Shown here: in pieces, positions 1 through 8,286 of the stretch
How positions within the stretch are numbered: position 1 is the stretch's first letter
Layout: the number at the start of each line of letters is the position of its first letter
Position numbers and translations under genes: made by a program
Source of the DNA: Escherichia fergusonii ATCC 35469
GTDB lineage: Bacteria > Pseudomonadota > Gammaproteobacteria > Enterobacterales > Enterobacteriaceae
Assembly (NCBI RefSeq): GCF_000026225.1
Contig: NC_011740.1
Location: 2,666,001-2,730,000, forward strand
DNA: 64,000 bases
Direction of reading: 5' to 3'
Notes under the pieces: generated by a model
What the model was told of the DNA's origin: nothing
Databases searched by the model: none
What the model saw: the letters and a program-made list of their open reading frames with translations, nothing else

Positions 1-1
1 G

Positions 2-307
2 GCACAAGGCGACACGCAACATCCTTTGCATCCTACGCTTGGTCCATTATGCCATCCTCCATTTTACGCTGTACGCATTCTTCCGGGATCACTCGGTTCA
101 TTTAGCGGATTGATTACTGATGAACACGCCCGTGTTCTGAATGCCCAACAACAACCAATAAACGGCCTGTATGCCATTGGTAATGATATGTCGAGTGTGA
201 TGCGTGGGTTTTATCCCAGCGGTGGTATTACGCTCGGCCCGGCCATGACCTTCGGTTATATGGTTGGGAAACAACTGTCAGCAGAAAGAGAGAAAAGCAT
301 CGATTAA
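2..307 (+). CDS. FAD-dependent oxidoreductase, C-terminal fragment (5' end outside window)
   Basis: The reading frame is open from base 2 to a TAA at 305-307, so only about the last 101 residues are seen. The tail carries a GLYAIGND segment followed by YPSGGITLGPAMTFGY, typical of the C-terminal FAD-binding end of the fumarate reductase / 3-ketosteroid dehydrogenase superfamily (FAD_binding_2), in which this part closes over the flavin. These enzymes desaturate or reduce small acids or cyclic ketones; the substrate cannot be read from the fragment. A TIM-barrel gene and an MFS permease follow on the same strand, which suggests a catabolic operon. The family call is fairly firm; the exact reaction is unknown. 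No methionine start is implied at base 2. Confidence 0.8.
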   Translation, partial: AQGDTQHPLHPTLGPLCHPPFYAVRILPGSLGSFSGLITDEHARVLNAQQQPINGLYAIGNDMSSVMRGFYPSGGITLGPAMTFGYMVGKQLSAEREKSID

Positions 308-374
308 AAGTTAATTTCCCAGGGAAGGCAGCACACATAACAACAATTCACCTGCAACTGTACTGGAGTCATTT

Positions 375-1193
375 ATGAACACACGTACCCTGTCTATTGC
401 CGCCTTAACCTTGTTGGATGTACCGCCTGCGGAGCAAGTACGAATTGCCGCTCAAACTGGCTTTACCGATGTCGGTATCCGGCTGATTCCCGCTACTCCT
501 GATGATCCTGACTACAACATGCTGGGTGACACACCACAAGTTCGTGAAACCCTCGCCGCACTACGTGATACAGGCATTGGTGTTACCGATGTCGAAATTA
601 TCCGCTTAGGTCCCGATTTTACACTTGATAAGCGAATGATGACGTTTATGGAAACTGCGGCACGCCTCGGCGCACGCCATGTTCTGGTTGCCGGAAATGA
701 CGAAAACGTGTCACGCAGTGCTGATAATCTCGCGCAACTGGCAGAAGCCGGTAAAAACTGGGGGCTGGTTATGAATCTCGAACCTATGCCATGGACCACA
801 CTGCGTAATATTGCTGACGCACAGACACTCATCTCTGCCAGCGGGCAAAAGGATATTGGTATCCTGGTCGATGCCATTCACTTCTGGCGAGCAGAAGAGT
901 CACTGGCGGACTTGCGCCATTTGCCGAAAAATCATCTCAACTATATGCAACTGTGTGATGCCCCGGCACAAAACCCACATGACGAAAAAGAAATTATTCG
1001 TCAGGCGCGTACAGCACGCCAGATCCCAGGTGAAGGAGGGCTGAATTTGCACGGCCTGATGGCCGCATTACCAGCCGATCTCCCGGTATCCGTTGAAGTT
1101 CCGCTCAGCGGGAAACAGGGGGCATTACCCGCCGAAAAGCGCGCCCAATTACTGTTTAACGCAGCACAGGCTTACCTGTATCCGTCGGTATAA
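375..1193 (+). CDS. TIM-barrel sugar isomerase / dehydratase-like protein (AP_endonuc_2 family)
   Basis: A 272-residue protein of the xylose isomerase-like TIM-barrel superfamily, which includes sugar-phosphate isomerases, epimerases and 3-dehydroshikimate dehydratases. Likely metal ligands and catalytic acids sit at the expected strand ends: Glu136 (MNLEPM), Asp166 and His169 (LVDAIHFWR), Asp195 (QLCDAP), Glu220 (IPGEGG) and Glu241 (SVEVP). There is no signal peptide, so it should be cytosolic. A GGAG-like ribosome site (ACTGGAGTC) precedes the ATG. It lies 67 bp after the FAD dehydrogenase gene and 10 bp before the permease gene, so the three are probably cotranscribed and act on one imported compound. 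I do not recognise a named orthologue; substrate and reaction are unknown, and a shikimate- or inositol-like cyclic acid is only a guess. Confidence 0.8.
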   Translation: MNTRTLSIAALTLLDVPPAEQVRIAAQTGFTDVGIRLIPATPDDPDYNMLGDTPQVRETLAALRDTGIGVTDVEIIRLGPDFTLDKRMMTFMETAARLGARHVLVAGNDENVSRSADNLAQLAEAGKNWGLVMNLEPMPWTTLRNIADAQTLISASGQKDIGILVDAIHFWRAEESLADLRHLPKNHLNYMQLCDAPAQNPHDEKEIIRQARTARQIPGEGGLNLHGLMAALPADLPVSVEVPLSGKQGALPAEKRAQLLFNAAQAYLYPSV

Positions 1194-1203
1194 GGGGAAG
1201 ATG

Positions 1204-2568
1204 ATGGCACAATCAGATTTGCTCGACGTGCGAGAATTAATCAATCGCAATCCTCTTAGCCGCTACCAAAAGCTGGTGATCTTATTAGGCTTTGTTGTGA
1301 TCGCACTGGATGGCTTTGATATTGCGATTATGGGATTTATCGCCCCGGTACTTAAGCAGGAATGGGGGGCATCTAATCATGAACTTGGATTTGTCATTAG
1401 CGCCGCTCTGATTGGGCTGGCATTGGGTGCCATGTTTTCCGGACCGCTCGCCGACTGGCTGGGACGCAAAAAAATCATCATTAATAGCGTGTTCTTTTTT
1501 GGTATCTGGACCGTAGCAACCGCCTTTTCACAAAATATAGAGCAGATGATTTTCTTTCGTTTTATGACCGGATTGGGGCTTGGCGCTGCAATGCCTAATA
1601 TGAGTACGCTGGTCTCAGAATATGCCCCTGAACGTAAGCGCTCTTTTATTATTACGATTATTTTCTGCGGTTTTACTTTTGGTGCAGCAGCTGGTGGTTT
1701 TGCCGCTTCATGGCTAATCCCACAATTTGGCTGGCATTCGCTGATGGCTCTTGGCGGTATTTTACCCGTCCTGTTTGCTCCGGTTCTGATTTGGCTCCTG
1801 CCGGAATCAGTAAGATTTCTGGTTATCAAACGCGCGCCACCTGTTCGCATTCGCATGATCTTACAGCGTCTATACCCGGGGAAAATTGCCGATAACGTCG
1901 AGTTTATTTTGCCTACACAACCGCTGGATAAAAGTGCCATGCGGATTGTGCTTTCACCGCAATATCGCTTTGGCTCCCTGATGCTTTGGCTGGTCTATTT
2001 TATGGGACTGTTTCTGGTCTATATACTTGGTAGCTGGTTACCAACGCTGGTAAAAGAGGTGGGAATGACTGTAAGTCAGGCTGCAGTGATAACAGCCCTT
2101 TATCAGGCAGGCGGTACGATAGGTTCGCTGTTTGCCGGTTGGCTTATGGATAAGATTAATCCCCATCGGGCGCTGGGTGTTATTTACGGCGTTGGGGGGC
2201 TTATCACCATGTCGATGGGCTATTTTTCCACCAGCTTTACACTCCTTTGTCTGCTTGCCTTCATCTGCGGGGCTTGTCTGAATGGTGCCAACACCGGGAT
2301 GAACGCAATGTCAGCACGTTTTTATCCTACACAAGCGCGGGCGACAGGCTCCAGTTGGATGCATGGTATCGGGCGAATTGGTGCCATCCTCAGCGCCTTT
2401 GCCGGGGCGGAGATGATGGCAATGGAGTTGAGTTTCGAAGCGGTGTTCCTGCTTTTGGGGATCCCGGCTGCAATTACCGTAGTGGCGATATCAGCAAAAG
2501 GTATGTTTGCTTCATCGAGTACTCACGAGTCAACACCTGTCGCTTCAGCGCTTAGAGAACCTTCCTGA
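1204..2568 (+). CDS. MFS permease, aromatic acid:H+ symporter-like
   Basis: A 12-segment major facilitator of about 454 residues. The first helix carries ALDGFDIAIMG, the DGFD signature of the aromatic acid:H+ symporter group (PcaK, MhpT, BenK). The loop between helices 2 and 3 has GPLADWLGRKK, the MFS motif A, and a second copy GWLMDK appears in the second half. It should bring a small organic, possibly aromatic or alicyclic, acid across the inner membrane with protons. ATG codons occur at 1201 and 1204; AAGGGGA at 1192-1198 is better spaced for 1204. The gene directly follows the TIM-barrel gene (10 bp), which ties transport to the two enzymes upstream. Substrate unknown; related acid carriers such as shikimate permeases cannot be excluded. 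Confidence 0.85.
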   Translation: MAQSDLLDVRELINRNPLSRYQKLVILLGFVVIALDGFDIAIMGFIAPVLKQEWGASNHELGFVISAALIGLALGAMFSGPLADWLGRKKIIINSVFFFGIWTVATAFSQNIEQMIFFRFMTGLGLGAAMPNMSTLVSEYAPERKRSFIITIIFCGFTFGAAAGGFAASWLIPQFGWHSLMALGGILPVLFAPVLIWLLPESVRFLVIKRAPPVRIRMILQRLYPGKIADNVEFILPTQPLDKSAMRIVLSPQYRFGSLMLWLVYFMGLFLVYILGSWLPTLVKEVGMTVSQAAVITALYQAGGTIGSLFAGWLMDKINPHRALGVIYGVGGLITMSMGYFSTSFTLLCLLAFICGACLNGANTGMNAMSARFYPTQARATGSSWMHGIGRIGAILSAFAGAEMMAMELSFEAVFLLLGIPAAITVVAISAKGMFASSSTHESTPVASALREPS

Positions 2569-2592
2569 AATACTCCATACAGCAAATCTTGA

Positions 2593-2622
2593 GCGCTAAA
2601 GTCAGATTACTGGCTTTAGCGC
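2593..2622 (+). terminator. Stem-loop after the MFS permease gene
   Basis: GCGCTAAAG at 2593-2601 pairs perfectly with CTTTAGCGC at 2614-2622, and three further pairs extend the stem inward after one mismatch. No clear T-run follows, so it may be a weak or Rho-assisted terminator. It lies 25 bp after the permease stop and about 100 bp before yajR, which has its own upstream region. Confidence 0.5.
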
Positions 2623-2720
2623 ACAAATCATTAATCGAATTAATATTTGTTAATTATCGCTCTGTTTACCCCGCCTGCCTCGCGCACTAAACTAGTCGCG
2701 AATTTAAAACAGAGGTGGTA

Positions 2721-4085
2721 ATGAACGATTATAAAATGACGCCAGGTGAGCGGCGCGCGACCTGGGGTTTAGGAACCGTATTTTCATTGCGCATGCTGGG
2801 CATGTTTATGGTTCTGCCGGTTCTGACCACGTACGGCATGGCTCTGCAAGGTGCCAGCGAAGCATTAATCGGTATTGCCATTGGTATTTATGGCCTGACT
2901 CAGGCCGTTTTTCAGATTCCGTTTGGCCTGCTCTCAGACCGTATTGGTCGCAAACCATTAATTGTCGGCGGGCTGGCGGTGTTTGCTGCCGGTAGCGTTA
3001 TCGCTGCGCTTTCCGACTCAATCTGGGGAATTATTCTGGGCCGGGCGTTACAAGGTTCTGGAGCGATTGCCGCTGCCGTTATGGCGCTACTTTCTGATCT
3101 CACGCGCGAACAAAACCGTACCAAAGCGATGGCGTTTATCGGCGTGAGTTTTGGTATTACCTTCGCCATTGCGATGGTGCTTGGCCCAATCATCACTCAC
3201 AAACTTGGGCTGCATGCGCTGTTCTGGATGATCGCTATTCTGGCAACAACCGGCATTGCGTTGACCATTTGGGTGGTGCCCAACAGCAGCACGCACGTAC
3301 TTAATCGTGAGTCCGGAATGGTGAAAGGCAGTTTCAGCAAAGTGCTGGCAGAACCGCGGCTGCTGAAACTCAACTTCGGCATTATGTGTCTGCACATGCT
3401 GCTGATGTCGACGTTTGTTGCCCTGCCCGGACAGTTGGCTGATGCGGGGTTCCCGGCGGCTGAACACTGGAAGGTCTATCTGGCGACGATGTTAATCGCC
3501 TTTGGCTCGGTTGTGCCTTTCATTATCTACGCTGAAGTTAAGCGCAAAATGAAGCAAGTCTTTGTCTTCTGCGTCGGGCTGATCGTCGTTGCGGAAATTG
3601 TGTTGTGGAACGCACAAACGCAGTTCTGGCAACTGGTGCTCGGCGTGCAGCTTTTCTTTGTGGCGTTTAATTTGATGGAAGCCCTCCTCCCCTCGCTTAT
3701 CAGTAAAGAGTCGCCAGCCGGTTACAAAGGCACGGCGATGGGCGTTTACTCCACCAGCCAGTTTCTTGGTGTGGCCATTGGCGGTTCGCTGGGTGGCTGG
3801 ATTGACGGCATGTTTGACGGTCAGGGCGTATTTCTCGCTGGCGCAATGCTGGCCGCAGTGTGGCTGGCAGTCGCCAGTACCATGAAAGAACCGCCGTATG
3901 TCAGCAGTTTGCGCATTGAAATCCCGGCGGACATTGCCGCAAACGAGGCGTTAAAAGTGCGTTTGCTGGAAACCGCGGGTGTCAAAGAAGTGTTGATTGC
4001 AGAAGAAGAACATTCAGCTTATGTGAAAATCGACAGCAAAGTGACGAATCGCTTTGAGGTTGAACAGGCAATTCGTCAGGCATAA
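2721..4085 (+). CDS. yajR: MFS transporter YajR with C-terminal YAM domain
   Basis: A 454-residue proton-driven MFS exporter, the length of K-12 YajR. Twelve helices fill residues 1 to about 385. GLLSDRIGRK near residues 72-81 is motif A. The last 65 or so residues form the soluble ferredoxin-like YAM domain (SSLRIEIPADIAA onward to ...VEQAIRQA), the hallmark of YajR. The natural substrate is not established in K-12. The ATG at 2721 is preceded by AGAGGTGG; an in-frame codon six bases upstream is less well placed. The gene lies alone between the catabolic operon and a REP cluster; in K-12 the upstream neighbour is cyoE, so the left-hand cassette is an extra element here. Confidence 0.96.
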   Translation: MNDYKMTPGERRATWGLGTVFSLRMLGMFMVLPVLTTYGMALQGASEALIGIAIGIYGLTQAVFQIPFGLLSDRIGRKPLIVGGLAVFAAGSVIAALSDSIWGIILGRALQGSGAIAAAVMALLSDLTREQNRTKAMAFIGVSFGITFAIAMVLGPIITHKLGLHALFWMIAILATTGIALTIWVVPNSSTHVLNRESGMVKGSFSKVLAEPRLLKLNFGIMCLHMLLMSTFVALPGQLADAGFPAAEHWKVYLATMLIAFGSVVPFIIYAEVKRKMKQVFVFCVGLIVVAEIVLWNAQTQFWQLVLGVQLFFVAFNLMEALLPSLISKESPAGYKGTAMGVYSTSQFLGVAIGGSLGGWIDGMFDGQGVFLAGAMLAAVWLAVASTMKEPPYVSSLRIEIPADIAANEALKVRLLETAGVKEVLIAEEEHSAYVKIDSKVTNRFEVEQAIRQA

Positions 4086-4099
4086 AAAAAGAGGCGAAT

Positions 4100-4190
4100 T
4101 GCCTGTTGCGCTACGCTTTTCAGGCCTACAAAGTTCCTGAGTGACAAACCTTTGTAGGCCGAATCAGGCGTTCATGCCGCATCTGACATG
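4100..4190. repeat. REP/BIME cluster between yajR and yajQ
   Basis: Contains an 11-bp perfect inverted repeat, GGCCTACAAAG at 4123-4133 with CTTTGTAGGCC at 4150-4160, flanked by GCCTG/CAGGCG and GCCGCATCTGAC segments typical of enterobacterial REP units. It sits between the convergent 3' ends of yajR and yajQ, the usual place for REP elements, which stabilise upstream mRNA and help termination. Confidence 0.75.
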
Positions 4191-4212
4191 AACAAAGCGC
4201 AGGTTGTCGCGA

Positions 4213-4704
4213 TTAATCGCGGAAGTTTTTGAACTGGAACGGCTGACCCAGATCGCCACCACGTACCATCGCCATGACAGCCTGCAAATCATCACGAGAT
4301 TTGCCCGTCACACGGATCTCATCGCCCTGAATTTGCGCCTGCACTTTCAGTTTGCTGTCTTTGATCATCTTGACGATTTTCTTCTGGGTCGCGCTTTCAA
4401 TGCCCTGTTTCAGTTTCGCTTCCACAAACCAGGTTTTACCGCTATGAACGATATTTTCCGGTACATCCAGCGAACTGCCTTCAATGCCGCGCTTCAGCAG
4501 CTTGGCACGCAGAATATCCAGCAACTGATTGACCTGGAAGTCGGACTCGCTCAACACTTTGATGGTTTTGCTGGCGTCGTTCAGCTCAAATGAGGCTTCA
4601 ACGTTACGGAAGTCAAAACGGGACTCCACTTCGCGGCTCGCGTTATCGACCGCGTTACGTGCTTCCTGAAGATCAACTTCAGAGACAATATCGAAAGATG
4701 GCAT
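4213..4704 (-). CDS. yajQ: Nucleotide-binding protein YajQ
   Basis: A 163-residue soluble protein of the YajQ family (UPF0234), with two ferredoxin-like halves. Members bind tRNA, GTP or, in Xanthomonas, cyclic di-GMP. Conserved stretches are [11 protein letters not shown] at the start, the [13 protein letters not shown] centre and [14 protein letters not shown] near the end. The start at 4704 (MPSFD) matches family length and follows an AGGGAGAGGAAA ribosome site; a longer in-frame extension to 4872 would overlap the palindrome and panE and is rejected. It is divergent from panE. Function in Escherichia is not firmly known. Confidence 0.96.
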
Positions 4705-4781
4705 CTTTTCCTCTCCCTTCATTTTTGATGCGAAGCATAATACCTGCAAAGTTAAATAACCAACAGTCCTGCACCAGGACG

Positions 4782-4829
4782 TATCCCTTAATTGTGCATA
4801 GTCGCAACAGCATGCACAATTAAGGGATA
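4782..4829. repeat. 18-bp perfect inverted repeat between yajQ and panE
   Basis: TATCCCTTAATTGTGCAT at 4782-4799 is the exact reverse complement of 4812-4829, with a 12-base spacer. It lies in the 167-bp divergent region, about 78 bp from the yajQ start and 43 bp from panE. It could be an operator for a dimeric regulator, a cruciform, or a 5' leader hairpin of panE. It is not REP or ERIC sequence. Confidence 0.85.
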
Positions 4830-4871
4830 GCCTTATTGAACACCCGGAGTGGTTGCGGGTGAGGAGGAACA

Positions 4872-5783
4872 ATGAAAATTACCGTATTGGGATGCGGTGC
4901 CTTAGGGCAATTATGGCTTACAGCACTTTGCAAACAGGGTCACGAGGTTCAGGGCTGGCTGCGCGTACCGCAACCTTATTGTAGCGTGAATCTGGTTGAA
5001 ACCGACGGTTCGATATTTAATGAGTCTCTGACCGCCAACGATCCCGATTTTCTCGCCACCAGCGATCTGCTCCTGGTGACGCTGAAAGCATGGCAGGTTT
5101 CCGATGCCGTCAAAAGCCTCGCGTCTACACTGCCTGTAACCACGCCAATACTGTTAATTCACAACGGCATGGGCACCATCGAAGAGTTGCAAAACATTCA
5201 GCAGCCGTTACTGATGGGCACCACCACTCATGCCGCCCGCCGCGACGGCAATGTCATTATTCATGTGGCAAATGGTATTACGCATATTGGCCCGGCACGG
5301 CAACAGGACGGCGATTACAGTTATCTGGCGGATATTTTGCAAACCGTGTTACCTGACGTCGCGTGGCATAACAATATTCGCGCCGAGCTGTGGCGCAAGC
5401 TGGCAGTCAACTGTGTGATTAATCCACTGACCGCCATCTGGAATTGCCCGAATGGTGAATTACGACATCATCCGCAAGACATTATGCAGATATGCGAAGA
5501 AGTCGCGGCAGTGATCGAACGCGAAGGGCATCATACTTCAGCGGAAGATTTGCGTGATTATGTTATGCAGGTGATTGATGCAACAGCGGAAAACATTTCG
5601 TCGATGTTGCAGGATATCCGCGCGCTGCGCCACACCGAAATCGACTATATCACTGGTTTTCTCTTACGCCGCGCTCGCGCGCATGGGATTGCCGTACCGG
5701 AAAACACCCGCCTGTTTGAAATGGTAAAAAGAAAGGAGAGTGAATATGAGCGCATCGGCACTGGTTTGCCTCGCCCCTGGTAG
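4872..5783 (+). CDS. panE: 2-dehydropantoate 2-reductase
   Basis: A 303-residue NADPH-dependent ketopantoate reductase, making pantoate for pantothenate and CoA. The N-terminal Rossmann motif is GCGALGQLW (residues 7-15). The catalytic lysine region is [17 protein letters not shown], matching Lys176 of the E. coli enzyme. A strong GAGGAGGAAC ribosome site precedes the ATG. The 3' end overlaps the start of yajL by 38 bases, so the two are translationally linked as in K-12. Confidence 0.97.
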
Positions 5784-6336
5784 TGAAGAGACTGAAGCTG
5801 TCACCACTATCGATCTGCTGGTTCGCGGCGGTATCAACGTCACCACTGCCAGCGTCGCCAGCGATGGTAACCTGGCAATTACCTGCTCACGCGGCGTGAA
5901 GCTGCTGGCGGATGTGCCGCTGGTCGAAGTAGCTGATGGCGAATATGACGTGATCGTGCTGCCTGGTGGCATTAAAGGCGCGGAGTGTTTTCGTGATAGC
6001 ACCCTGCTGGTTGAAACCGTTAAACAGTTCCACCGTTCCGGGCGTATCGTCGCGGCTATTTGCGCCGCGCCAGCCATCGTGCTGGTCCCGCACGATATCT
6101 TCCCGATTGGCAATATGACCGGCTTCCCGACGCTGAAAGACAAAATTCCCGCAGAACAATGGCAGGACAAGCGCGTCGTCTGGGATGCTCGGGTAAAATT
6201 GTTGACCAGTCAGGGACCAGGTACGGCTATTGATTTTGGTCTGAAAATTATCGACCTGTTGGTTGGGCGTGAAAAAGCCCATGAAGTGGCATCACAACTG
6301 GTGATGGCGGCAGGGATTTATAATTATTACGAGTAG
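5746..6336 (+). CDS. yajL: Protein deglycase / chaperone YajL (DJ-1 family)
   Basis: A 196-residue DJ-1/PfpI superfamily protein. In E. coli YajL protects proteins against oxidative and electrophile damage; deglycase activity is reported but disputed. The nucleophile elbow is AAICAAPA, with the reactive cysteine near residue 106, and an upstream acidic residue in LPGGIKGAE. AGGAGA seven bases before ATG 5746 fixes the start; an in-frame GTG six bases upstream is less well spaced. It overlaps the end of panE. The protein should be cytosolic. Confidence 0.96.
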   Translation: MSASALVCLAPGSEETEAVTTIDLLVRGGINVTTASVASDGNLAITCSRGVKLLADVPLVEVADGEYDVIVLPGGIKGAECFRDSTLLVETVKQFHRSGRIVAAICAAPAIVLVPHDIFPIGNMTGFPTLKDKIPAEQWQDKRVVWDARVKLLTSQGPGTAIDFGLKIIDLLVGREKAHEVASQLVMAAGIYNYYE

Positions 6337-6337
6337 T

Positions 6338-6365
6338 GTCAGATGCGGCAAACGTCGCATCTGAC
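6338..6365. repeat. REP-like palindrome between yajL and thiI
   Basis: GTCAGATGCG at 6338-6347 pairs exactly with CGCATCTGAC at 6356-6365, with a further GATGCGACGTC fragment after it. This is REP-type sequence between convergent genes, overlapping the last base region of yajL, and probably serves as the shared transcription end. Confidence 0.7.
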
Positions 6366-6389
6366 CAGATGCGACGTCACAACCACAAA

Positions 6390-7838
6390 TTACGGACGAT
6401 ACACCTTCACATTATTAAAGCCCTGCTCGCGCAGATAGAGCGCCTGCAGGCGGCTCATCACCCCGCGCTCACACCACAACAGCCAGGTTTTGTTCTGGTC
6501 GAGATCGCCAAATTTGGTGCTCAGTTTATAGAACGGCAGAGAGACCACGTCGATACCTTCAACTCTCAGCGGCTTATCTTCTTGTTCATCAACAGAACGG
6601 ATATCGAGGATCACATCGTTCGGGCCGAAGCCGTTGACGGTTTCCACTTCCACCACTTCCTGCTCGGTCTGCTGAGCGATTTCGCGGATATCAACGTTAT
6701 TCGCTTCCTCAACCACTTTATCGAGAATGCTGAAGTCGAACTTCTCTTCTTCCGCTTCAATCTTCGACTTAACCGCTTTCACGGTCGGGCTTTTGGAGAT
6801 AACACCGCAGTATTCCGGCATGGTGCGGGCAAAATCTTCGGTGCCAATCTGGCGAGCCAGGTTGATGATGTGCTCTTTGTCGTAAGAGATCAGCGGACGC
6901 AGGATCAGCGTATCGGAGACGTTATCAATCAGGCGCAGGTTGGTTAGCGTCTGGCTGGACACCTGTCCCAGCGCTTCGCCGGTGACGAGCGCCTGTACGC
7001 CGTAACGTTCAGCCACTTTAGACGCGGCACGCACCATCATACGTTTGAGGATTACGCCCATCTGACCGTCGTCGATTTTCTCGAGAATTTCACCGACGAC
7101 CGGCTCAAAGTTAATGGCGACAAAACGCACGCGGTGGGAGCTACCAAAACGGTTCCACAGATAATGCGCCACCTGACGAACACCAATTTCATGCGCCGCG
7201 CCGCCGAGATTAAAGAAGCAGTAATGCACGCGGCAGCCGCGACGCATCAACATATAACTGGAAACACCGGAGTCGAAACCACCGGAAATAAGCGACAGCA
7301 CATCTTCCTGGGTGCCGATTGGGAATCCGCCAATACCTTCGTAACGACCTTTAATCAGCAGGAGACGATCGTCTTCAACTTCCAGATGGACAGTCACATC
7401 CGGATTGGTCAGCTTCACGCGCGCGGATTCAATATGCTGATTTAAACCGCCGCCGACGTAACGTTCCACATCAATCGAGCTAAAATCATGTTTGCCACGG
7501 CGCTTCACACGTACGCAGAAGGTTTTCCCTTCCAGCTGATCGCGATACTGAACCAAGGCTTTCTCGAAAATATCGTGCATGTCGGTAAACGGCACGTCTT
7601 CAACTTCGAGAATATGGTGGATACCCGGAATACGGGTCAGGGCGTCGCGAATAGCCAGACGCTGGCTTTCATCTTTTGCGCGAACTTCGATGTTATCCCA
7701 GTGGCGGACGACAGCGAGCGTCTCATCATAGTGCTTTAAAACGTTACGAATGTTCCCGGTAAGGATTTTTATAAAGCGCAAGCGCACAGATTGGCTTTTG
7801 ATGGTGATTTCCGGGAACAATTTAATGATAAACTTCAT
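6390..7838 (-). CDS. thiI: tRNA 4-thiouridine synthase / thiamin thiazole sulfurtransferase
   Basis: A 482-residue three-part enzyme that adenylates tRNA U8 and passes sulfur to it, and supplies sulfur to ThiS for thiazole synthesis. Residues about 60-165 form the THUMP RNA-binding domain; SGGFDSGVSSY near 184-194 is the PP-loop ATP site; a C-terminal rhodanese domain carries the active cysteine in LLWCERGVMS (Cys456 in K-12). Length equals K-12 ThiI. It is divergent from xseB-ispA-dxs, and thiamin links the two groups because Dxs makes the thiazole precursor DXP. Confidence 0.98.
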   Translation of the reverse strand: MKFIIKLFPEITIKSQSVRLRFIKILTGNIRNVLKHYDETLAVVRHWDNIEVRAKDESQRLAIRDALTRIPGIHHILEVEDVPFTDMHDIFEKALVQYRDQLEGKTFCVRVKRRGKHDFSSIDVERYVGGGLNQHIESARVKLTNPDVTVHLEVEDDRLLLIKGRYEGIGGFPIGTQEDVLSLISGGFDSGVSSYMLMRRGCRVHYCFFNLGGAAHEIGVRQVAHYLWNRFGSSHRVRFVAINFEPVVGEILEKIDDGQMGVILKRMMVRAASKVAERYGVQALVTGEALGQVSSQTLTNLRLIDNVSDTLILRPLISYDKEHIINLARQIGTEDFARTMPEYCGVISKSPTVKAVKSKIEAEEEKFDFSILDKVVEEANNVDIREIAQQTEQEVVEVETVNGFGPNDVILDIRSVDEQEDKPLRVEGIDVVSLPFYKLSTKFGDLDQNKTWLLWCERGVMSRLQALYLREQGFNNVKVYRP

Positions 7839-8043
7839 GGCGGCAATGGTTCGTTGGCAAGTCTTAAGCGACTTGTATAGGGAAAAATACAGCAGCCCAC
7901 ACCTGCGGCTGCATCCAGGCGCGGAAGTATACCACTAACATCGCTTTGCTGCGCACATCACCTTACCATTGCGCGTTATTTGCTATTTGCCCTGAGTCCG
8001 TTACCATGACGGGGCGAAAAATATTGAGAGTCAGACATTCATT

Positions 8044-8286
8044 ATGCCGAAGAAAAATGAGGCGCCCGCCAGCTTTGAAAAGGCGCTGAGCGAGCTGGAA
8101 CAGATTGTAACCCGTCTGGAAAGTGGCGACCTGCCGCTGGAAGAGGCGCTGAACGAGTTCGAACGTGGCGTGCAGCTGGCACGTCAGGGGCAGGCCAAAT
8201 TACAACAAGCCGAACAGCGCGTACAAATTCTGCTGTCTGACAATGAAGACGCCTCTTTAACTCCTTTTACACCGGACAATGAGTAA
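8044..8286 (+). CDS. xseB: Exodeoxyribonuclease VII small subunit
   Basis: An 80-residue helical subunit that binds XseA to form exonuclease VII, a single-strand DNA exonuclease. It matches K-12 XseB in length, with the conserved core [24 protein letters not shown] (residues 12-38). It heads the xseB-ispA-dxs-yajO group; its TAA shares its last base with the ATG of ispA, so translation is coupled. Confidence 0.97.

Noticed and set aside
6336..6947. 203-codon plus-strand open frame
   Set aside because: Lies opposite the C-terminal part of thiI; translation shows no family features.
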